Assembly (NCBI GenBank): GCA_003586115.2
Contig: QVOM02000034.1
Span: 107,335,510 to 107,399,509 of the forward strand
DNA: 64,000 nucleotides
Direction: 5' to 3'
Origin: Salvator merianae
Lineage: Eukaryota; Chordata; Lepidosauria; Squamata; Teiidae
Numbering within the stretch: the stretch's first letter is position 1; every line of letters starts with the position of its first letter. The notes beneath the pieces are model-generated. The model worked only from the letters and a program-made list of their open reading frames with translations, was not told the DNA's origin and did no database searches. Both the position numbers and the translations under genes were made by a program. Shown in pieces: positions 35,655 through 48,052 of this stretch.

Positions 35655-36954
35655 TTAGTGTGATTCCACACTGGCTGGTATACTAGAAGCCTCCCTTCCT
35701 CATACTGGTATGGTCTAAGGGAGGTTCCGGGCTTGTCACCGGGCATGTGCAGGGAAGTCATCAGCATGTGGAAGAGAGGCTCCTAGTACACTTGCTGGTC
35801 CAGGATGCTGGTCAGTGCAGAATTACCCTTATTCATAATACTAGTCATTGCTATCCAAACTAGAGGTAAGACTCAGGAACAAAGACTTGCCTAAGAATTT
35901 GTTTTGTCTTTTCATTCAGGATCATTTAATTGTTAATGAATAGAGAATTGTCAATATTTTTTCCCCATCCATGTGTGGTATAAATAGAGTCATTCTGGGG
36001 AGTGGGGGGTTATAGGATGGAATAGAAATGCTGAAACGGGGAGAGTATAATCCTCTAGTTTACTCTCTAGTGATTTCTAGGTTAGATTCCTATGTCAGTT
36101 CTGTTATTGTGAGAGGGAGACAATAAAATTCTTGTCTGGCTTCCTGCTGGGTGCATTCTCTAAGCTCTTTCATGAGAGATGTCCTTCAATTTGTTTTTGT
36201 TTCTTTTTTCCCCTACATAAAGCAGCCTAGAGTTTGGAATTGGTCCACAAGCACCTATTTTAACCTTGTCATAAAAATTACTTTTTGTATGCTATTGAAT
36301 GTGATATGTCATCCTTGTTTGTCAAGGCTAAGTGCTGTGGGACATAATAGCTTCTTAAAACAATGTTTTTGTAACAGCAGAATATTCATTCTAAAGGCCT
36401 ATAAAATGCAATTGAATAAAGATGTCACAAATGCAGGAAGATTCTAATTTTTATTCGATTTCACCCCTCCCTCTTTGGAAACATTAAATGCTCCCTAATA
36501 GTACTAGGATGTTGATTTTTAAAAAGGATTTTTAGAGACGAGTAGTGTTTCTTGTTTGAAATCTAACTTCTGTACAGAATTTTTAAACCAAAACGGAAGC
36601 AGTTTGTGTTGCTAGAATGTCAGGTTTACTTTGGATCAAACCGTTTGCTTTGACTGTTTCTTGCTCCCTGTGTTTGTATGGATCTGAACAGTATGTGTCT
36701 CTGGTTTTTAGAACAGCAAGTGATTGATCAGTTTAGCTCATGAGTGTATGTTTTGGTGGGAAGCGTCTCTGCGACAGGCCTTAGTGGCTCAGACGTCTGC
36801 CTGAAACCTCTGACAAATCGAAGCTTCTTCCATACCTTGTTACCCAAGAGCAGGTGTGATAAGGCTGCAATTTCCGCATTTGTCTCTATAAACGGACAGC
36901 TGAAGTGACTGTTGTGATGTGGTTTAATTGTAGTTAAGTTTTTTTTCTTCTATC
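35655..36954. other. Intronic DNA, nothing recognised
   Basis: No named repeat. 36765-36900 retains several CpGs and includes TTAGTGGCTCAGACGTCTGCC, which looks loosely tRNA-like but lacks a convincing box B. Confidence 0.4.
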
Positions 36955-37210
36955 CAAGCCATTATTTATTGATAATTTTATCCTGTCCTATACCCTAAGA
37001 TCTCTGAGCAGGTTACAATAGTAAAAACAAATATCATATGAATCCGCTAAAAACAATAACAATGCCTGAAAATGGGGAGATGCACCTTCACGAGTTTTCT
37101 AAATGTATACAGTGAAGGTATCTGGCGCATCTCAGTGGAAAGAATAACTCATAAGCTGGGGACTACCACCAAGAAGGCCCTGTCCTATGTGCCTACCATG
37201 TTAGCCACTG
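36955..37210 (-). mobile_element. L2-like LINE 3' tail, antisense, truncated
   Basis: Plus strand TTATTTATTGATAATTTTAT then CCTGTCCTATACC..GAGCAGGTTACAATAG is the L2-like 3' tail. The following ACAATGCCTGAAAATGGGGAG matches 24716. Confidence 0.65.
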
Positions 37211-37249
37211 AAGTTGGTGGCAAAATGTCTATCAAAAATAGATTGGCTC

Positions 37250-38230
37250 ATCCTTTATTTTATTTATTGCATTTGTATCCCACCTTTCCCCGATAAAGCT
37301 TAAACCACTAAACATATCCCTCTCTCCTACCCTGACAGGACTATGTTTAGAAGAAACTATGCATCAAAGACGTGGGTGAAGAGGCATGTTTTAACCAGGC
37401 GCTGGAAAACATATGCAGTTGGTGCCTGACGTACCTCCACTGAAAGGCTATTCCAAAGCCATTACATAATAGGCTTTCCTGGGTGACATAGCCCCTTGCA
37501 CCTTTGAGGGTAACAGAACTGCAAGAAGACCCTCACTTTGTGACCATAAGGCGTGGGCAGGTCTATGTGGCAGAAGGTGCTCCTTCAGATATTTGGGACC
37601 CAAGCCATTTAAGGCTTTATATGTCAATATCAATACCTTGAATTGGGCTTGGTAGCAAATTGGTACCTAGTGCAGTTCCTTCAGGACCAGCATGATGTGC
37701 ATCCTGCCTGAAACTCCTGTCAGCAGTCATTCTGCTGCATTCTACACTAGTTCCAGCTTTTGAACTGTATTCAAGGGTAGACCATTACAGTAGCCTAATC
37801 TGGAGGTTACTTGAGCATGGATCATTGTACCAAAGTTGTCCCTATCCAGGAAGGCCTGAAGCTGATGAACCATTTCTAACCAGTTAGAAATGAAGGTCTG
37901 CCACTGCCACCTGAGCCTCAAGCCACAGTGATGAATCCAGAAGCACCCCCAGATCATGCCCCCTTTCTTTCTGGGGCATAACAACTCATCGAGAGTCAGA
38001 TGCTGTCTAACTTCCTGGATTGACACACAGTACTTCCAACTTGTCTGGATTTAGTTTCAAATTATTGGTCCGCATCCAACCCATTAGTTCCTCCAGATCG
38101 CTGTTAACCACCTGATCTGCCTCACCTGATTCAGCAGGAACAGAGAGATAGAGTTGGTTGTCGTCACCATATTGATAGCACCTCACTCCAAAGCTCCTGA
38201 AGACTTCTCCCAGTGGCTTCATAAAGATGT
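37250..38230 (-). mobile_element. L2-like LINE, RT C-terminal half, antisense
   Basis: Minus-strand pieces in order are: at 38222-38007 the RT region with MKPLGEVFRSFGVRCYQYGD and LMGWMRTNNLKLNPDK (active-site Tyr-x-Asp-Asp appears as YGDD); then decayed 3' RT sequence; then at 37633-37448 TYKALNGLGPKYLKEHLLPH. The 3' tail lies at 37255-37330. The element is frameshifted and split into several frames. Confidence 0.88.
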
Positions 38231-38770
38231 TAGTGGCTCTTCTGTGTTACTCACTGACTTTCTCTCTTCCATTCATTTTTCTCCATTTTTCTCTCAGTTA
38301 TTTTCATTTTAATGTATACTGACTTTTCTTCCAAATTCTTTTGACATCGCCTTTCATGGAAACAGCATACATCTAGACAGGGGGATAATACTATATGGGG
38401 TCTATACCGAATTTAATGTTCTGCTCCCCATTTTGCACAGATTTCTGATGGCTTGTGACCAGCATCCTGGATGCACTTCTGGATCTGGAGCTGTCCCATG
38501 TATGAGACACTAGCATCACCCCACAAGATGCTACTGGCAATAAACCTGTGCCAATCAAAAGATGCGCATTCTGATTTTGTTTGATATCAGCGGGTGTGAC
38601 CACTGTGCCCTCCCATATGCAGGGCATGCAAAATATACAGGCTCTTTGCTTGGCTAATACATACAGGCAGTTGATCCACTGATCAAGTGATTGGGAAAGG
38701 GTGATTTACATGCCCATTGGGGTACTGGGCTGAGAATAGAACTTTTAGTCTTTCCTGTGCTGTTTTCTTG
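38231..38770. other. Intronic DNA, nothing recognised
   Basis: No supported feature. Confidence 0.4.
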
Positions 38771-38978
38771 GAAGAGGCTATAGCTCCATGGTAGAGCAAA
38801 CTGCCTAGAAAGCAGAGGGCTGTTGGTTCGATCCTCAGTTTCTCTCCAGAAGTAGACAATGGCAAACTATTTCTATATATCTGCCAAGAAAACTGCATAG
38901 AGGTTGCCCATGGTGGTGCCCATTCAGTCAACCAGGAATCGGCCATGACTTGATAGTACCAAACAACAATAAATGCCA
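38771..38978 (+). mobile_element. tRNA-derived SINE
   Basis: Box A-like TAGCTCCATGG (38781-38791) and consensus box B GGTTCGATCC (38825-38834) are spaced as in a tRNA promoter. The body has AGAAGTAGACAATGGCAAAC and the 3' part GAATCGGCCATGACTTGA, then an AAATGCCATTT end. Same family as the antisense copy at 26885. Confidence 0.86.
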
Positions 38979-40637
38979 TTTCATTTATTTTTTAAAAAAA
39001 TGACAGTACACTCCACATCTTGAGGAAACCAGAAAAAAACAAATATCTTTAGCAATTTCTGAACAATCTTGCAGTCTAGGCGAGTTACCTGTTCCTGCTA
39101 CAAATTCCTTTTTATTGACAGGCCTTATAAAGATCAACACTGTTTTTCATAACTTTGCTATAGAAATAGTGATTGTGTCACTAGATATATGCACTTTCTG
39201 TTTGGTCACTAGGATGAAAGAAATGAAGCAGTGTGTTAATAATACTTCCATGAGAGTGGGTTTTCTTGGATGAAGACTCTTTTATACATGAGGACTTTAG
39301 AAGCCACACTTCCATTAAGGCTTGTTTTGTAATAGGAAAACAACAATGAATAAAACCCTAACATTATTTTATATAGATACTGGGACTTCCTTTTTAATTA
39401 TGACGTGAGCTCTAGGGAAGCTCACTGAAAGAATGAGCAAATTATCCAAGCTACGTGAACAGTTGTACCATTCCCCGTGGACCAGTGGATTTCGTTTCTC
39501 TCACAAGTGCACATGAGTGATCCTAGAATGATACTGAAATATTGATTAAGTGTTTTCTTTAACTGCACTTTTTCCTGGCATAGCACAAAGGAGGTTGTCT
39601 TCAGGAAAGGAACAAACAGGATTTAAACCCCACACAATTGACTCTCTTCTATATTTATTTATTTATTTATTTATTTACTCAGCATCATTATGTTGGTCAT
39701 CCTATCTTTCTGGTTTTCCCTGCACTTCACACACACTTATCCGTTGTATAGTATAACATGTTTGTATAAAATATGTGCTTTTGTTTTGACACAGTGGCAA
39801 AATATGACTTCCTTTCTATACATTTTTAACAGTGTGTTTTTCTTTTACATTGTGGTAAAATACGACTTTTTAAAAATACAATCCAGGATACTTCAGAAAT
39901 GTGATTTGGCCTCTGAGTAATCATTGACCAGCTATTAGACTGGGCTTCCATGGTTCCTATAACCTCCCATTTTCCATACCTGGTTGTGAAGTTTGAGGGA
40001 GCTAAACCAAATCAGGAACTACTGTGTTCTAACTGCCCTCTTTCTCTTCTTTCTCCAACTCCACTCATTCCACCGTGACACATGGAAGCATTAAAATTAT
40101 TTGCATTTCCATACAACCCCATGCCCAGAGGTCTAAGGGTGAGTCAGAGTGCCTTCTGCATGATGGGATACTTACTGAGCTATTGCAAAGAGCCTCAAAG
40201 GGACTCACAAAGACCCTTGTTTATATAGCTTTGGTTTTAAAGGTGAACAGAGTGGAAACTGCCTAGTGGTGGTGGGAGGTGGAATAAAGATGAAGGTTGT
40301 CTAATGGGAACCCCCTCCCCCAGAGTCAACCAGATTTCAGGGCTCTCCCCATGGATCGAACCTCACAATTGCCTTTTATCTGCAGAACATATGCAGAAGC
40401 TTACACACTTCCTGGAGTATCAAGCATGGGGGTGATGGGGTGAAGAGAGTGAGAGTGAGAGTGGGTAGCACATGCCCTAACAATGCAGCTTCCAACACTG
40501 CATTTTCCTTGCCTCGTTCTAAATATTTCACTATTTCTCTTGCACGACATAAAAACTTGGGATGCTGCTTTTCTCCAGCATTAACTGCCGGAAAAGCCTT
40601 TGTTTTGTACCCACGCTAAAGAGCTGAACAGCATTAC
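38979..40637. other. Intronic DNA with an (TTTA)n tract
   Basis: Holds a (TTTA)n run at 39653-39677. Nothing else is supported. Confidence 0.5.
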
Positions 40638-40760
40638 TTAGCCTGGATCCAGACATATTTGGATATTCCAGAATAAGGCATGGATATTCTGGAATATCCA
40701 TGCTTTATTCTGGAATTTCCAAATATTATAGAATAAATAAGTGATGGCTGGATGAACCCT
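40638..40760. mobile_element. Palindromic MITE, family C-like, TTA target duplication
   Basis: The element folds on itself: GGATATTCCAGAATAAGGC pairs with GCTTTATTCTGGAATTTCC around a central GGATATTCTGGAATATCC. Ends GCCTGGATCCAGACAT and (reverse-complemented) GGGTTCATCCAGCCAT are flanked by TTA (40635-40637) and TTA (about 40761). The 3-bp TTA duplication indicates PIF/Harbinger. Confidence 0.66.
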
Positions 40761-41051
40761 TATAGTGAACACTAGTTTGAATGCCTTGCAGGGCTCATCT
40801 TTCCCTCTTTCTGCTAATACCTTCATGTTTTCTCACCCTTGGCTCTAACTTCTAGAATGGATTGACTTTTAGAGTAATAGGAGCCACCATATAGATTAAG
40901 AACTATGGGAAAGGATGTTTTCATTGGCATAAATTTCTCCCCAATTGAATACTTAGAGCCAAACACTGTATCTAGAAGGCTGCATGATGACTTTTGCAAC
41001 TCTGGAGGCAGCTTACAGGGTAGACTATAAGCCAACAGGAGGTGGACTCAT

Positions 41052-41215
41052 CAGTGGTGGCCGGTGGCTTTAAGCCCTGGTGTTTGGGCCCCGGCGAAAC
41101 GCACTATGGCTGTTCACGGGGCCTCCAGTACAGAGGCCCAGAAGCCCTGTGAACAGCCATGGTGTGCTTTGCACAGGGCCCAAACATCCAGGCTTAAAGC
41201 GGCCAGCCACCGCTG
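41052..41215. mobile_element. Palindromic hAT MITE with 8-bp target duplication
   Basis: The 164-bp element begins CAGTGGTGGCCGGTGGC and ends with the complement of CAGCGGTGGCTGGCCGC. The arms match over about 75 bp each, so it can form one long hairpin. Flanks GGACTCAT (41044-41051) and GGACTTGT (41216-41223) agree at 6 of 8 bases. CAG..CTG ends with 8-bp duplications are hAT hallmarks. GC-rich compared with its surroundings. Confidence 0.88.
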
Positions 41216-42711
41216 GGACTTGTGCATCCTCCAAACCCTGGATGTCTTGACAGGTTGCCTTTTCAGGATGCAGCCTAAGACAGGATCCACATAACACCAA
41301 AATGACACCATGGGAATCCTTCAAGGGTACAGGGATTGCACGTTCCTGCACCCATTGGGGATCCACCCCACTATGGGCACTATAAACAATGCTTTAGGGG
41401 CAGAGTGGGAGAATGCTTTCATCTGATCTTCTGCTTCACTGTTGCTGCTTGTGCAGATTTCCCTAATGCAGGATCTTCTGGTGGAACAGCATGGCTCTAC
41501 TTTTGTAAGCAAAGAAAGTCGTCAACTTCTGGGGCCATTTGCTCTATCTGTGAAAATAGAAACACTGAAGTTGTGGAATGAAAGTTCCCCGGCTTTGAGG
41601 TTTCTGTGGATGGAAGCAAAGGTGTGTGTGTGTGTGTCTGTGTGTGTGTGTGTGTGTGAACAGCACAAAAGCAATCTGGTCCTTGAAGCAGCAGGAGCTA
41701 TTGTTTGGTGGCTTTTGTCTAAGTTATGCTCTTTGTTCATATCTGTTCAGTCATAAAGGAGCACAAAGGTAGTGAAAGCAGGTGATGGTTTGCAGTTGTC
41801 TGGATGCTACAGTGGAGCTGCAATGAAGCCTGAACAAAACAAACATGAAAAATTGATTGATTGATTGATTGATTTTTATTGTCTGCAAGTTTCAGTGACA
41901 AATTTGGCCATATATTAAATGTATATATGTTAGAAACATGAAGTCTATTCTTGCATCCTACAAGTGCCTGTTAAATTTTATCTGCAATTAGGTTGTACTG
42001 GGACAGGAAAGTTTTTCTCCACCCCACCTGTCCAGAATAGTTTTGTGAGTCGTCTCTATGGAATGGTTCACAATGAGGCCATTGTGACTGTCTTTATTCC
42101 AGCACTGACATTTAGTAAGTAGTAACCACAGTTATATTCTGGAAGTTACTTCACTTAATGAACATAGCATCAAAGCACCAAAGCACTCTGGATGAGGAAA
42201 GGTCATCTAAATTAACTTCTGAAGAAGAAGTAATGTGATCATTTTGTTTAAACCTTTACATCATTTATAATGAAGGGAAACTGACAAAGGTCACACAGTT
42301 CACAAAATACAACTATTTCATATGCCAAAGTTAACAAAAGCTCTGGTTTAAACATTTAATCCTGTCTCATTAATGGCACTTCACTGTGGTTGCACACTTC
42401 TCATCTAAAAGCAATGATATGTCCTTGGTAGATTTCCTGGGTTTCCATTCTCTTCTCCCTTTACTGGAGCTTTTGGCTGGTTGACTTCTGACTTGTTTTC
42501 TTTATTTGTCTTTTTCGTATATCTGACAGATAATGGTCATTACTGACTTCTTGAACCACATAACAAGCTAATCTTTTGCTGAAAATGTTTGCTCCATAGT
42601 CATTGATTCAGTTTAAGTTTTATTTCATCCAGCACTACTTCATGAGGCAACTTTTGCTTTATTCTGTTTTATCTCACAGAAACCACTTCTGCTTACTCGT
42701 GCAGTCACTGA
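41216..42711. other. Intronic DNA with simple repeats
   Basis: Contains (TG)n at 41622-41658 and (TTGA)n at 41852-41874. No gene supported. Confidence 0.5.
41622..41658. repeat. (TG)n microsatellite
   Basis: TG units with one TCTG interruption. Confidence 0.96.
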
Positions 42712-43152
42712 GGGCCTTTCTGCACTCACGTTTGATCCAGAATAGGAGCCTGGTCTGCACGTCACTGTGGATCTCCCTGCTCACCACGGGTACACTCTGT
42801 CCACAAAGGATGGAGTATGATCCAGATCAAGGGGCCCTTGAACACATAGGCATGCAGATGTCATTCCCCCATATTTGGGACTATTAGGGAACCCATTTTG
42901 GTAGCACACCAAAGTGTGCTGCAGGCATGGATTCCTGGTGGCTCTGAAGCTAGGAACGAAAATTCCTGGTGCTTCACAGCTCTCATAGGCTGTCACTGAA
43001 GCTCACGTGAGCTTAGAGTCCAGAGTAGGTGTTGGTCTGGACCAGTGCATGTGTGCAGACAGTAGTGCTCCAGACTGTGCCTTTCTGTGGTCCGAAACAG
43101 TTGGTCCAGCCTCACTGGTTCAGATCATGGAGAAGTGATTGCAGAAAGACTC
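42712..43152 (+). mobile_element. Family B DNA transposon with TGA target duplication
   Basis: Left terminus GGGCCTTTCTGCACTCACG and right terminus GTGATTGCAGAAAGACTC. TGA lies on both sides (42709-42711, 43153-43155). The core TAGGAACGAAAATTCCTGG is the family B core hairpin. No transposase. Confidence 0.8.
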
Positions 43153-43935
43153 TGAAGCTCTTCCCTATAGCAGCAATTTAAACATATGACTTAAGAGCTT
43201 TAAAAAAGAAACAGAAGCGATTTTGAAATATGTTATGGAGTCTAGAAAATGCAAATATTGTCTTGGCTGGAGCAGAACTTTGCACAAGGGCAAAGGCACT
43301 GCTGCTTGTGCCATGATCCCAGTTTTCTGATCCCTTTGAGCTTATCATGTGTTGTCTGAGGAAATCTTTTCATCCTGGTGAGTGACTTTCAGGGGCTTCA
43401 GAGGGAGCTGAGGGGTGATCCTAAAATGCAAAATGGCCTTCCAAAACATCCAGTGGGTAATGGGTTGATGTTTGCTGGGGTAATCTTTGTGGCAGTCAGA
43501 GTCAGTAAATAGATTAAACAAAAGAAAGAAGAAAGCATGTATATGGAGCCACGTAATAAAAGATTTTAGGACCTATTTTAGATGGAAATCAGTTCAGGTG
43601 TTCAGAAACTTTGTCTTCTGGTTAGGAATGAAATTTTATACTTATTTTATTAGTCTACAAACCGACGGACCCAGCCAATAATATGTCCATGCATACATAT
43701 AAATGCATCTGTCCACACCCATGCACACACTGAATTTGTAGTTTTCTCAAGAGGCCACCAAAACCTTCTACCAAGCATTCATTAAATGTCAATTTAGATG
43801 AGGGCAGGCTCCTTGAATGTCAATGGGTGTTGTCAGGGCCACATAATTTTCATTATTTCATTGAGTGTTCATATTTGTGTTATTTCTTTTTCCTAATTGT
43901 ATTGCCTGTGACTTGAGGCTGTGTTCGTTATGTTC
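43153..43935. other. Intronic DNA, nothing recognised
   Basis: No supported feature. Confidence 0.45.
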
Positions 43936-44253
43936 TAAAATTTGTATTCGAAAATTTGTATGAAATTTCATTTTTGCAAATTTTTGCATCAAAATGAAAA
44001 TGAGTTTTTTCGCACTTACAGTTTTTGATCAAAAGCAAAAAACAAAATTCATCGAATTTTGCAATTTGTGCTATGTTTAAACAATGGAAATGACACTTTC
44101 ATTGGCATTTTCAATGGGAAAACATTGCAAAAAATGCGAAAACGAATGTGAAAAATGTATTTTTCAACAATGGAATTCGCTGATGAAGCGAAAATGCAAA
44201 TTTTCATTTTGAAAACGAATCGAAAATGATTTTTTTTCCCATGCACATCCCTA
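43936..44253. mobile_element. AT-rich hAT-like element
   Basis: The right end ATGCACATCCCTA is the common TAGGGATGTGCAT terminus. Flanks TTATGTTC (43928-43935) and TTATCTTC (44254-44261) agree at 7 of 8, giving an 8-bp duplication. The body is full of AAAATG/CATTTT blocks that pair across the element and retains CGAAAA CpGs. The left terminus is worn. Confidence 0.65.
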
Positions 44254-47200
44254 TTATCTTCTCTGTGATGGCAACTCCCTTGTGGAATTCTCATGCTTCT
44301 AGATTCATGTTGTATTGCTTGTGCATGTATTGCCTATATTAGCACCACTAAAGAACCTGTTGAAAATGTTTCTCTTCACCGTGTCTTTCCCTGTGGGAAT
44401 GGCCTTGTCTCCCACCCACCTTTTTCTGACTGATGTTTTACATAGATATGTTTTTAATATTTATTGACTTTTTCATCCCATCTGTGAACTGCTTTGAAAT
44501 GAGACGCTGTATAGTAATCTTCTATATAAATAGCATATCAATGAAAGGTATTTAGATTCCAAGGGCATCATTTAGATTTCAATGAGCAGAGAGAGAGAAA
44601 GACTGTTTTAGGTAATAAATTTGGCTGTGTGATACAGGCAAAAAACTTTTGGACTCAAAAAACAAAATAGAAAAAAATAACAAAACTTCAATTAGGTTTA
44701 GATCTTGTGTTGCTTCGACAATCTAAGAAAGGTATACAGTAAAGAGAATTAACGTAAATGACTGTTATGGCGAGATTATATTATGCTAAATATTTGAGCA
44801 ATGTTCAAATGACCTATATAATAGCATGGAAAGCAAAGATATGAAATCATGTCATTGTGATAAAACATACAAGCTACTTAAGAAGAAAGCAAAAATCTGG
44901 TATATTTAGACAGAACTGGGTATTGTTAGAACAAAATATATTCTTTACAGTCCAAAATTCTTGCTGGAAATTATATGGCTGTGCTATGCCCAATAGGTTT
45001 AAGATGATTTATTTATTATGCAACAGTAGAGCTTTTAAAAAAAATCCTCAATATATTTTGTTTTTGTTTTTTGCTTGTTAGAACATTTTATTTCATACAT
45101 ATTGTTGGCTCAAGGGCATTTTTCTGCCTGTCCTTTGCTCATCAGTCCAAACATTGCAAAGCTTTTTCCCTGTGGAAAGAAATATATATTATGCTGTGAG
45201 ACCTGTTGAAGCTCCCTTAAGTTCGCACAGCATGTGTTTTGCTCTCAGGAAGAGCACAATCAGAATTATCTTTTTGAAAGTTTAAGGCTTGGTTTTCAGC
45301 ATCTTCAGATGCATCTTGGAATGTTCTCCCTCTGAAGCTTTGACAAGCTGCTAACAGCCTGTGTAGGCAATACTGAGTTAGGCTTTTGCCAGATGCCACT
45401 GTGGCAATGATGGAGAAACAACATAGTCAAGTATGCTTGCTCCTATGTCAGCCCCCATCCACCACTGGGATGCAAATTTACCCCAAGAGATAAGTGCAGG
45501 AAAAACAGCACTCTGCACTTATGGAATGCTTCAGCAGTGGGAGCAGGCATTTAGCACATTAATGCAGCAGCGGAGTGCTGCCCGTCTTCGCTTCCTGGTT
45601 CAATTGATTGACCAAATGTGGTAGCATTTGTGCAATTGCTTAGTCAAGCAGCCAGTTATATCTTTGATGGGTGGGACTGGATGGTTGGCTGACCAATGGT
45701 AGCAGCAGATATGGAGAGGGTAGTGAGGGGGAGGCAGAAGCTGAGTGTGTCATATGGCAAAAACAATGGCACCAGTGCAATCTCCACAGCTAATATTTGG
45801 GACACCATTTTCACTGTCTGCTAGAGAAGTGGAGCACTTGTGCTCCATCTCGCCACAGGCCCAGATGGACAAAAGCTCATGCTTGATATAAAGAGCAGTG
45901 TAGGAATGGCAAGCGAATGACAACACTCCAGTAGTCTCCCAATGATCAACAACAGCCTGGGAAAAATCAAGGAACCCTGTCCCACTGTCAGATGCATAAG
46001 CTGTGTTTATATCTGAGAGGAGAATTCGATTAATGGGCAAGCCATGTCTCAGGGGAAGAGCAAATGTTTTGTGCACAGATCAATGTTGTTGTCATCTATA
46101 TAACACACTTCATTTATCATTAGACAAAAAACATTGTACCTAAATAATGGGACTTTCAGGCATCACACATGCTGCGAATAAAAGTAGTTTGGCTAAGTGT
46201 TTCAAATAAGTGTGAAAACGCACCAATGTGAGTGCCACAGCCAATGTGTTTCTTCTGTTTGTCAAAAGATGTTCCTCAGCAGATGAAGACACAAATAGGA
46301 TGGACCAGACCAATTTAAAACAAATAAAAAAATAAAATCCACTTTTCTGACATTCACTTAGCCTCATCTAGGTAAGGTGGCTAACACTGGCATAATCTCC
46401 AAAGTTTATAGAGGTCAGTTTTGTATGTCTGTGTGCTCTTCCCCAGTAGCCCCCATTGGCAGCAAATACTACAGACTCAGAAAGAATGGCACTGTCTTTT
46501 TGAGACAGGTAAATAAAGGAGCAGCATTCATGGTGTCGGACAGTAATTCATAGTTGTTGTCCTGTTTTAGCTATATGAACTCTGGAATATATAATGCCTT
46601 GTCCTTCATGGAACATACGAATGTATAAAATGATCTATCAGATTATTTCCATCTCTATAATTGCAAGATATATCTTTTTAAAAAAAAAAATCAACACAAA
46701 TTTTATTGTTTCTTACCAAAGGCTGTTACAGTCTATAGTTAAATGATGAGTGTAAACAGAATGTGTTAAAAACCAGGAAAGATAAAAACTGAACTTGTAA
46801 AAAGCGGCATTAGCAAGAATATGATAGCATCTTCTGTGGATTAAATGAACAAACAAACAAATGTAGCTCAACACACACTTTATCTAAATAACTACCTTCT
46901 GTAAGCTGGTCTATAATATTTAATATTAAATAAGGTGATTGAGAGCAGACAATATCATAATAGGTTTGATGAAAAGCAAGAATCTACTGAACATGTGGAA
47001 TGTTCACAAAGAGAATAAGTAATTTATTATTGAAAAAATGAATCCTGACATGAGCTTTAGATTTCTGTGTATCATGATGTCAGTATCTTCAGACGGTAGG
47101 AGAAAATTAAATGTTTGTGAAAATATCAATAGCTTACAACAGAAGGAGAAAATAAAGTAAGAAATCTCCAAATTCAATTGTTTTCTCTGTTGTTACTGAG

Positions 47201-48052
47201 ATGTCAGTAGTGCTGATTAACAACTGTACATTAATTAGCATGTTTTCTTTATTTGTGAGCATACATATTTATACATCTGCACAATTTCTACCCATTTATT
47301 TTATAATAAACAGTCCAGATAGGAACAAAAATCCTAAATAAAGATTTAAAAACCCCACAGATTCACATACAATGTGAAGAAAATTCCTTTATCCTCTGCA
47401 ATGGTAGCATTGGCACATTCAGGAATAAATAATCATTTGTGGTAGGGTATGCCTTATCAAACATATGCAGATCAGCACTAATTAATGCTAATTAAGGTTT
47501 CCTGTCTATCTAGTTGGAAAAACGTCCAAATGTTATGAAATCAGTTAGTATGCCTATTACCCTAATTGTTTTATATGGGATGGATCTTAATTAAAATATG
47601 TAAATTGACCTTAATTGCTATATACTAATGGGGGTTCATGTTATCGCTCTAGAAGTGACAAGATGGTGAGCAAGAATACTTAACCAAATATATTTTTTTA
47701 AAAAATCGTAACTAGATGGCCTTTACCAAAATGATTTTATTATAAATTACCAAATAAATATATTTCCACATAGATTTTTTTCCCCCCTTCAAAATTTAAA
47801 TCTTGAACTGTAGATTTTAATGTAAGTATGGGTGTAAAACAAACAGCAATTTGATTTTGTTTTACTACACAAGATTAAGTTTTTGCTAGAACCCTACTTT
47901 TTTATAAACAGGAATAAAAATGCCATGTTTTAAACTCAAAATACATAATGTCTATATAATTCAATGTAATCTTTTCTGGTGGAGTGTAGATTCCAGATTT
48001 CTGCTCTTTCATAAATAAATAATAGATTCATTTTTGCTTGGAGTCTATCTCT
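44254..48052. other. Long quiet AT-rich intronic stretch
   Basis: About 3.8 kb without a repeat I can name. 45430-46080 is GC-richer and gives a 108-residue antisense frame with no domain. 46680-48000 is very AT-rich and includes an ATTA/TTAATTA-rich segment at about 47420-47640, reported as a finding. Confidence 0.45.

Noticed and set aside
36765..36900. Possible tRNA-like or conserved element
   Set aside because: Some tRNA-like head sequence but no box B and no cloverleaf could be drawn.
45750..46076. 108-residue minus frame in a GC-richer patch
   Set aside because: No domain, no splice-bounded structure and no repeat match I could defend.
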